A stretch of 64,000 nt of DNA, taken from assembly GCA_030059675.1 (NCBI GenBank), contig JANVYQ010000001.1:62001-126000 (forward strand). Reading direction: 5' to 3'. Positions 59,129-64,000 of this stretch are shown here, piece by piece. The position numbers were made by a program, and so were the translations under genes. The stretch comes from Candidatus Pelearchaeum maunauluense (lineage in GTDB: Archaea > Thermoproteota > Nitrososphaeria_A > Caldarchaeales > Caldarchaeaceae). Positions within the stretch are counted from its first letter, which is position 1; each line of letters starts with the position of its first letter. The notes beneath the pieces were generated by a model. That model was not told where the DNA came from, ran no database searches, and saw nothing but the letters and a program-made list of their open reading frames with translations.

Positions 59129-59697
59129 AGAGACGCGCGCACCATTATGCGCGCGCCCGTTATTACCGACCAGGCCGAGAGCACTATTGCTTCCAGTATC
59201 TCTGGTATGGCCCACCCCTCGGAGGGCGTGCCGAAGATTGCCACCAGCGCCGCTATCCCCATGACGCTGGTGAACGAGCCGTAGAGCGGCCTACCCCCAG
59301 CAACAAGGCCAGCGCCCAAGATTATCATAGCAACTGGGAAGAGTATGAAGTAGCCGAGAGCAACCATCCTGTGTATCTCTGGCCAGTCTAGCGTGAATAT
59401 GCCGACGAGCGCGAGCGACGCTCCCCCAAGAATTAGCATGACGCTCCCTACAGCGTTTATCCTGCTCCGCGGAAGGCTCAGGCGCGCCGCTAGGGCGAAG
59501 AAGAAGTTGAGGACACCAGCTATTATGAGCGCCGTGTTGAAGATTGGAGCAGCCTCACTAACACCCAAGTCGCTCAAAGCGTTAGTCTCCCAGCTAAACC
59601 AGGGAGACACGGCGGTAGCCCAGAAAACCATAACCAGAGCAACAACAGGCCCCACAACACCACACAAACCACCAAAACGAACAAAACCAACAGCCAT
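59125..59697 (-). CDS. DUF998-family membrane protein
   Basis: 190 aa, six predicted transmembrane helices. N-terminal GGLCGVVGPVVALVMVFWATAVSPWFSWETNALSDLGVS is the DUF998 signature (W-x-x-N-x-LSDLG). Next are a helix pair around LNFFFALAARLSLP and LGGASLALVGIFTLDWPEIHRMVAL. Function unknown; often annotated as hypothetical membrane protein in archaea and bacteria. Overlaps the converging gene by 4 bp, and its promoter region abuts tRNA-Pro. Confidence 0.88.
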   Translation of the reverse strand: MAVGFVRFGGLCGVVGPVVALVMVFWATAVSPWFSWETNALSDLGVSEAAPIFNTALIIAGVLNFFFALAARLSLPRSRINAVGSVMLILGGASLALVGIFTLDWPEIHRMVALGYFILFPVAMIILGAGLVAGGRPLYGSFTSVMGIAALVAIFGTPSEGWAIPEILEAIVLSAWSVITGARIMVRASL

Positions 59698-59750
59698 AAC
59701 AAGAACTAGGGAAACAATACTAGATAAACCTTCAACGCCCTAGTTTATGT

Positions 59751-59824
59751 GGGGCCGCCCGGATTTGAACCGGGGACCACGCGGGCCCAAGCCGCGTATC
59801 ATAGCCATGCTAGACCACGGCCCC
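59751..59824 (-). tRNA. tRNA-Pro(TGG)
   Basis: 74-nt cloverleaf: acceptor GGGGCCG/CGGCCCC, anticodon stem CGCGG/CCGCG, loop CTTGGGC with anticodon TGG, T-loop GGTTCAAATCC. Intronless. CCA not encoded (ACAT follows the acceptor). Almost identical outside the anticodon to tRNA-Pro(CGG) at 15.8 kb, implying a recent duplication or gene conversion between them. Confidence 0.95.
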
Positions 59825-59910
59825 GCGCGTTCTTGTTTCTTCCGCGTGTTGGGCTGTCTTTAGGTGTTGTGGTGGAAAGGATATAAGAGTCTTTATTCAT
59901 AGTTGTTTCG

Positions 59911-60333
59911 GTGCTGCCTGTGGGGCCCCGTTGGCTGGTTATTGAGGTGATTGATGTCTATCCCACCACGCTGGGCCACTGCCCCCACTTTAACCTTGTG
60001 ACGCATGAGCTCGGCGCGGCTGGGGCTGAGTTCTGCCCCCTCTCAGACCAGGTTGTGGAGTATCCGCGCCACGTTATAGAGAGCCATTACAGGGTTGCTG
60101 GCTTGGTTAAGCGGCTCAAGACCCTGTTGAGAGGCCTCCCGCTGAATGTTCAGGTAAGGATGATAGAAGCCACCTCAGCCGTTGGCTTGTGGAAGTGCCT
60201 ACGCCACAGGGTTAGGAGCCAGTCGGCGATACTCGTTAATGGTAGGAAGATATGCGATGGGGATTACTCGCTGGATGAGGCCGCTGAGAGCATAAGGCGG
60301 GAAGCGCTCAGGATTTTGGGCGAGGGGCGCTAG
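59911..60333 (+). CDS. Conserved-looking protein of unknown function facing the twin-ArsA operon
   Basis: 140 aa (GTG 59911; GTG 59920 possible). The N-terminal half has PRWLVIEVIDVYPTTLGHCPHFNLV and three Cys (HCPH, EFCPL, LWKCLRH). The C-terminal half has SAILVNGRKICDGDYSLDEAAESIRREAL, a strand-turn-helix reminiscent of the end of a thioredoxin-like fold. Family not recognised. It converges on the ArsA operon with a 4-bp overlap. Confidence 0.75.
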   Translation: MLPVGPRWLVIEVIDVYPTTLGHCPHFNLVTHELGAAGAEFCPLSDQVVEYPRHVIESHYRVAGLVKRLKTLLRGLPLNVQVRMIEATSAVGLWKCLRHRVRSQSAILVNGRKICDGDYSLDEAAESIRREALRILGEGR

Positions 60334-60638
60334 TGGACGGCGTGGCCCTCATGCATTAGCTCCAGCACATCAACCTCGCGCGCCACCAGCTCCTTAATCT
60401 TGATGAAATCACCCACTATGTAGGGGATTAGCCGCAGGGTGTAGTAGTTCCCAAGTATCGGCATCCCTAGAGCCTCGCCCATGATTAATACATAGACTAT
60501 ATCACGATACTTCTGGGCAGTGTGCATGATTTGCTGGTGCATGCCGTAGTAGAACATTCCGAAGAAGAGGTCGCGTAGCTTCTCTTTGAGCGTCCTGCCC
60601 TGCGTGCCTATTCTGAACCTCTCACCCGCGCTACTCAT
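60330..60638 (-). CDS. Small protein of the twin-ArsA operon, paralogue of the gene at 62.6 kb
   Basis: 102 aa, helical and without clear membrane segment. The core DIVYVLIMGEALGMPILGNYYTLRLIPYIVGDFIKIKEL matches HLFTLMILGDMLGLPILPPYYSLRLLPYTIPSIKSWKHR in the gene that opens the operon. The shared pattern is G(D/E)xLG(L/M)PIL..YY.LRL.PY. Its start is 2 bp after the stop of the second ArsA. A subunit or adaptor for one ATPase is likely (inference). Last gene of the four-gene unit. Confidence 0.8.
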   Translation of the reverse strand: MSSAGERFRIGTQGRTLKEKLRDLFFGMFYYGMHQQIMHTAQKYRDIVYVLIMGEALGMPILGNYYTLRLIPYIVGDFIKIKELVAREVDVLELMHEGHAVH

Positions 60639-60640
60639 GG

Positions 60641-61636
60641 TTAGTCTGGCTTAAAAGTATGTAAATCCTCAATAACGCTCCTAAGAGCTTCTACGCCAGT
60701 TATCTCGCGGGGCGCTAGGCGGACGTAGCCGCGTATGTATTCGCCCAGCTCATCCGCGACCATGTCTAGGTAGCGTCTCTGCTCCTCCAGCTTGGTCTTC
60801 AAGTAGCCCGTCGCGTCGCGCTCAGCCTCCTCGCGCGTGAGCACACTATTCACGAAAACACCGCCAATAGGTATGTCAAAGCCCTTCACCATGCCTATGA
60901 AGCGCTTGACGACGGAGATAGGAAGCGCCTGCGGGAGAGTTACGAAGAAGAAGGCCGTCTGCGTGGGGTCTGTCAAAAAACCCCGCGTTACCTTAAACTT
61001 CTCGTGGAGGCTTATCAGGTCTGCTATAATAGGGTCGTTCCTAATCTCTTCCAGTATCTTCTCCTTTCTCACCGCCAGCTTGTACCTGGTTTCCAGCGCT
61101 TCTTTCCTTGATTGTATCATCCTGCTGAGCCAGAGGCCGTAGAGCTTGCTGAGGCCTATTAGCCGTATGGCGTTGGCTACTGCGGCGGTGTCAAAGACTA
61201 TCGCATCATACTCCCTGCTCTCGTCCACCACTATGTCCATAACGCGGTCAAACATCGCCGCCTCTTGGAAAGCTGGGTTGGTGGTTGCTATGTTTATGAA
61301 CGGAGCTGGGTCTAGGGGGACTTCAGCCCATCTGAAGAACTCGCGCAGCCTGCTTGACATCCGCTCCTTATAGCGCTTCACTATCTCCTCAATCTCCACC
61401 TCTATGGCGTATAGGTTAGGTGAGCCTTCCACCTGCTTTACCTTACCCCCGCTCAGCTCCTGCTCAAAGAGGCTTGAGAGGGAGTGCACGGGGTTGAGCG
61501 AGACTAGGAGCGTTTTCTTGCCATTATCCACGGCCAGCTCATAGGCCAGGGCTGCCGCCAAGACTGTCTTTCCCACGCCGCCCTTACCCCCAACGAAGAC
61601 ATACTTCAAGCCATCAACCAGCGCTTCCCTGGGCAT
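60641..61636 (-). CDS. ArsA/Get3-family ATPase, second copy
   Basis: 331 aa. Deviant Walker A GGKGGVGKTVLAAALA is at residues 16-31, switch I/II-like segments are LVSLNPVHSLSSLFEQEL and YDAIVFDTAAVANAIRLIGL, and the nucleotide-base motif is GVFVNSVLTREEAERD. There are no CxxC zinc or arsenite cysteines, so neither arsenite export nor classic Get3 dimerisation is supported. 34-40% of motif positions differ from the first copy, in keeping with a heterodimer of specialised subunits (inference). 10 bp after the first copy. Confidence 0.9.
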   Translation of the reverse strand: MPREALVDGLKYVFVGGKGGVGKTVLAAALAYELAVDNGKKTLLVSLNPVHSLSSLFEQELSGGKVKQVEGSPNLYAIEVEIEEIVKRYKERMSSRLREFFRWAEVPLDPAPFINIATTNPAFQEAAMFDRVMDIVVDESREYDAIVFDTAAVANAIRLIGLSKLYGLWLSRMIQSRKEALETRYKLAVRKEKILEEIRNDPIIADLISLHEKFKVTRGFLTDPTQTAFFFVTLPQALPISVVKRFIGMVKGFDIPIGGVFVNSVLTREEAERDATGYLKTKLEEQRRYLDMVADELGEYIRGYVRLAPREITGVEALRSVIEDLHTFKPD

Positions 61637-61646
61637 GTGTATCCAC

Positions 61647-62636
61647 CTACACGGCAGTGGGCGGGTTTACGAGATATTTCGCAACCTCACCCAGCATGCC
61701 AAGCCCCTTCGGCTCGCGGTCAAACATCGGGATTACCGAGACGACCTTTCCGCCGAACTTCCGCCGTATCTCGTCAAGGTATCTCTGCTGCATCTCAACG
61801 CGGTGGGCTAGGAGCTTTGAGGAGTTGTTGGCCAGACTGCTTGGGAGAACCTGGTTGACCACTATCCCCGAGAGGGTAAGCCCAAGCTCCTTGAACATAT
61901 CCAGCGCCCTCTCTGTGTCAAGTATGGACATCTTCTCAGGCGTCATGACCATGAAGAAAGCGGTCTTCCTCCTGTCCAGCATAACATCCTTGAAGAAGCC
62001 CAGCTTCCTCTGTATGTCGTATAGCTCCTCAAGAACCTTGTCCTCGCTTAGTACGCGCTGGCCGCGCAGGGTTGCGGCTATCTCGTCATACTCCTTAGCC
62101 TTCTTACGCGCGTCTGTTATCCTATCAACCCACATGCTCAGAATCTCCGCCATCGCTATCATCCTAACACCATGACCAAACGGTGGCATGTCAAAGATGT
62201 AGTAATCATACTTACCCTCCGCCAAGTATTCAGCCATAGCATCATAGGTAGCAGACTCGTACATAGCTGGCTCCACCGCAGAGGTCTCAATATACGACTC
62301 AATCTCAGGCGGAATCTCCTCCATCTTATACATCTCTCTAATCTTCCTCTTCACATCCTCAATATACTCGCGTATCCTTTTGTCAGCATCTATCTCGACG
62401 ACGTATAGGTTTGGGGCTACCTCTATCTCGCCCTTCCCGAATATGTCGCGCTCGAAGATGTCGCTGAGTGAGGCTTGGGGGTCTGTGCTGAAGCAGAGGC
62501 AGCGTTTCCCCTCGTTAACCGCTAGGTGGTATGCGAGAGCCGCGCTGCATGTCGTCTTGCCCAGCCCACCCTTACCAGCGAAGATTATCATCTTAGTCTC
62601 GTTGTTCTGCTCCAAGTATTGGCGAAGCCCAATCAT
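61647..62636 (-). CDS. ArsA/Get3-family ATPase, first copy
   Basis: 329 aa. Walker A FAGKGGLGKTTCSAALA at residues 20-36, LCFSTDPQASLSDIFERDIFG (the A-loop/switch I region typical of ArsA), YDYYIFDMPPFGHGVRMIAMAEIL (switch II, with Met-Pro in place of the usual DTAPTGHTLR), and GIVVNQVLPSSLANNSSKLLAHRVEMQQRYLDEI. No metal-binding Cys pair. It follows the first small paralogue gene by 12 bp and precedes the second ATPase by 10 bp. Confidence 0.92.
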   Translation of the reverse strand: MIGLRQYLEQNNETKMIIFAGKGGLGKTTCSAALAYHLAVNEGKRCLCFSTDPQASLSDIFERDIFGKGEIEVAPNLYVVEIDADKRIREYIEDVKRKIREMYKMEEIPPEIESYIETSAVEPAMYESATYDAMAEYLAEGKYDYYIFDMPPFGHGVRMIAMAEILSMWVDRITDARKKAKEYDEIAATLRGQRVLSEDKVLEELYDIQRKLGFFKDVMLDRRKTAFFMVMTPEKMSILDTERALDMFKELGLTLSGIVVNQVLPSSLANNSSKLLAHRVEMQQRYLDEIRRKFGGKVVSVIPMFDREPKGLGMLGEVAKYLVNPPTAV

Positions 62637-62648
62637 TATGTCTTCACC

Positions 62649-62927
62649 CTACCCATAGATTATGTCGGTGAAGTCTCTCTCGCGGTAGAACCTATGCTTC
62701 CAAGACTTTATGCTGGGTATCGTGTAGGGTAGGAGCCTGAGCGAGTAGTATGGGGGGAGTATGGGGAGCCCCAACATATCCCCCAAAATCATGAGCGTGA
62801 AGAGATGCTCAATGTACATCCTGGTTTTGAGGACGCCTGTTACCTGCGAGTGAAGCGCCATACCATAAGTTACTTGCTTCACCGCGTCCTTTAGCTTGTC
62901 GAATACTCCTGACCGTTTCTCCGACAT
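62649..62927 (-). CDS. Small protein opening the twin-ArsA operon
   Basis: 92 aa. Basic helical N-terminus (SEKRSGVFDKLKDAVKQVTYGMALHSQ), then the conserved core HLFTLMILGDMLGLPILPPYYSLRLLPYTI, shared with the 102-aa protein at the other end of the operon. No signal peptide; one hydrophobic helix could be peripheral to the membrane. No family recognised. ATG 62927. Confidence 0.8.
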   Translation of the reverse strand: MSEKRSGVFDKLKDAVKQVTYGMALHSQVTGVLKTRMYIEHLFTLMILGDMLGLPILPPYYSLRLLPYTIPSIKSWKHRFYRERDFTDIIYG

Positions 62928-63014
62928 CAGAAGCTCGTTAATATAGTTGCTGCTCTCGGCTTTAAAGATTTGTATATTTTCAAAAATTCCAAGAAATAAT
63001 TGGGGAGGGGGTTT

Positions 63015-64000
63015 CTATTGGGCTGGCTTGACGGCGGCAGCCTTCGCTCTGCTCAGCGCCTTGAGCAACAGCGCGAACATCACTATTCCTAGTATGAACA
63101 TTATTACGCCGACGACCACCGAGAAGCCGTTAATCGCCTGCACAGCGCCTATCCCAGCGGCTTCCTTCAAGATGTTCTGCGTCGGATGCAGCAGCATAGC
63201 CTGCGTGGTAGCTACGAAGAATACATAGACCTGATACGCTATAGCCGCGAGCGTCGTAATCATCATGAATATTCCTGGTATCAGCGAGTATGATGATGGC
63301 TTTCTCTGCTGTAGTAGGTAGACCGCGACTATTGTGAGGGCGAAGCCTGCGAGGAGCTGGTTTGTTCCTCCGAAGTAGAGCCAGATGTTTATCCAGCTTC
63401 CAGTGAGGACGAACGCTATAGGCAGGACGAACCCTAGGACCGACGCAACATACTTGTTTCCTAGTATGCTTAGTGATGTGCCGCCGAAGACTTCAGCCAT
63501 GACTACGCGCCAATATCTTCCGAGGATTGTCATTATGGTGATGGCCATGAAGACCATGTAGATGGAGAAGAATGTGCTGATGAATGGCGCTGCTGCCTCT
63601 CCTCCTGCTATCGGTGCGACGAGCTTCGTGGCGCCTTGCGGGAATGTGTCTGGGCTTACGCTCACAGGTGCTAGGACAACCCAAGCCGCGAGGGAGGTTA
63701 GGCCTACTGTGTTCTCCGTTAGCATGGCTCCAGCGCCCACAGGCCTGGCGTCAGTCTCAACGTCTAGCTGTCTAGACGAGATGCCCGTACTGATGAGGCT
63801 ATGCCAGCCAGAGATTGCTCCGCACGCGATAGATACGAAGAGCGCTGGCCATAGAGGCCCAGAGCTAAACGTGCCTTCAAAGCCCTTGAAGGCTGGCACG
63901 GCCAGCTCTATACCCGTCAGCGGCGAGGCGAGGGCGCCAACCGCTAGGGCGATTATAGCAACGATTACTGGATAGTATGCGATGTAGTTCATGGGCGTTA
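63015..64000 (-). CDS. Carbon starvation protein CstA-family transporter, 5' end outside window
   Basis: At least 325 aa and still open at base 64000, so ATG 63992 is internal. CstA-family peptide/pyruvate transporter. Conserved segment FVSIACGAISGWHSLISTGISSRQLDVETDARPVGAGAMLTEN includes the family hallmark CGAISGxHSL, and LYFGGTNQLLAGFALTIVAVYL matches the FGxxNQLLA motif. About eight transmembrane helices are visible, and the protein ends in a basic tail. The complete family members are 550-700 aa, so roughly half is missing on the right. Confidence 0.92.
   Translation of the reverse strand, partial: TPMNYIAYYPVIVAIIALAVGALASPLTGIELAVPAFKGFEGTFSSGPLWPALFVSIACGAISGWHSLISTGISSRQLDVETDARPVGAGAMLTENTVGLTSLAAWVVLAPVSVSPDTFPQGATKLVAPIAGGEAAAPFISTFFSIYMVFMAITIMTILGRYWRVVMAEVFGGTSLSILGNKYVASVLGFVLPIAFVLTGSWINIWLYFGGTNQLLAGFALTIVAVYLLQQRKPSSYSLIPGIFMMITTLAAIAYQVYVFFVATTQAMLLHPTQNILKEAAGIGAVQAINGFSVVVGVIMFILGIVMFALLLKALSRAKAAAVKPAQ

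Noticed and set aside
60641..62636. Arsenite-transporting ATPase function
   Set aside because: No arsenite-binding cysteines, no ArsB or ArsR neighbours.

Overview
The window is archaeal chromosome. The evidence is archaeal-type ribosomal protein S7, L30e and NusA, the PCNA clamp, archaeal DnaG, pelota, TiaS, a KaiC-like ATPase, an intron-containing tRNA gene, and TATA boxes about 25-40 bp upstream of starts, several of which imply leaderless mRNAs. Introns in tRNA, aerobic-type molybdenum hydroxylase genes, ATP-type PEP carboxykinase with pyruvate phosphate dikinase, and F420-type luciferase-like proteins suggest a thermophilic TACK archaeon, perhaps close to Aigarchaeota or deep Thaumarchaeota. 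That placement is inference. There is no rRNA, no recognisable transposase and no CRISPR array.

Layout. 1-6 kb: a nucleotide-sugar dehydrogenase cut by the left edge, then a broken-up version of the usual L30e-NusA-S12-S7 string. An NCS1 permease and a small membrane gene sit where S12 would be expected. HxlR and MoaA follow. 6-13.7 kb: a 0.6 kb gene-free stretch, VapBC, PEP carboxykinase, a glycosyltransferase, an alcohol dehydrogenase, a CBS protein and a KaiC-like ATPase. 13.7-17.3 kb: an ornithine cyclodeaminase/alanine dehydrogenase, a patch of gene remnants, tRNA-Pro(CGG) with an intron, PCNA and a winged-helix regulator. 17.3-28.1 kb: a long minus-strand run for central carbon metabolism (acyl-CoA thioesterase, luciferase-like oxidoreductase, the three subunits of a CO-dehydrogenase-like molybdenum hydroxylase, acetyl-CoA synthetase, pyruvate phosphate dikinase).

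28-36 kb: small redox-like membrane proteins and a phosphoesterase lead into a decaying surface-polysaccharide locus. It holds a glycosyltransferase, a UTP-glucose-1-phosphate uridylyltransferase and a UDP-glucose dehydrogenase, all broken by several frameshifts or stops. An AT-rich segment follows with a fused 2-TM protein and a methyltransferase/glycosyltransferase chimera, then one intact glycosyltransferase. 36-42.4 kb: a toxin-antitoxin island with three HEPN/nucleotidyltransferase modules (one split by a stop but with a perfect operator palindrome, one intact, one doubly broken) and an ATPase with a DUF4143-like end, interleaved with an epimerase and a luciferase-like gene.

42.4-52.3 kb: metabolic genes (two OsmC paralogues, SDR, aldehyde ferredoxin oxidoreductase, CBS protein, methionine synthase, methyltransferase, LysE exporter, Lrp-type RAM protein, TiaS, an E1-like/rhodanese protein). 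52.3-55.5 kb: an unusual locus with two differently built, apparently membrane-tethered transcription factors, transcribed divergently from a spacer rich in CATCAC motifs. 55.5-59.8 kb: nucleotidyltransferase, pelota, a sulfur-carrier protein ending in Gly-Gly-Ser, DnaG, two membrane proteins and tRNA-Pro(TGG). 59.9-62.9 kb: two adjacent ArsA/Get3-type ATPases flanked on each side by paralogous small proteins, a compact uncharacterised system. The window ends inside a CstA-like transporter.

The best candidates for new biology are the membrane-tethered regulator locus (52.4-55.5 kb) and the twin-ArsA operon (60.3-62.9 kb).
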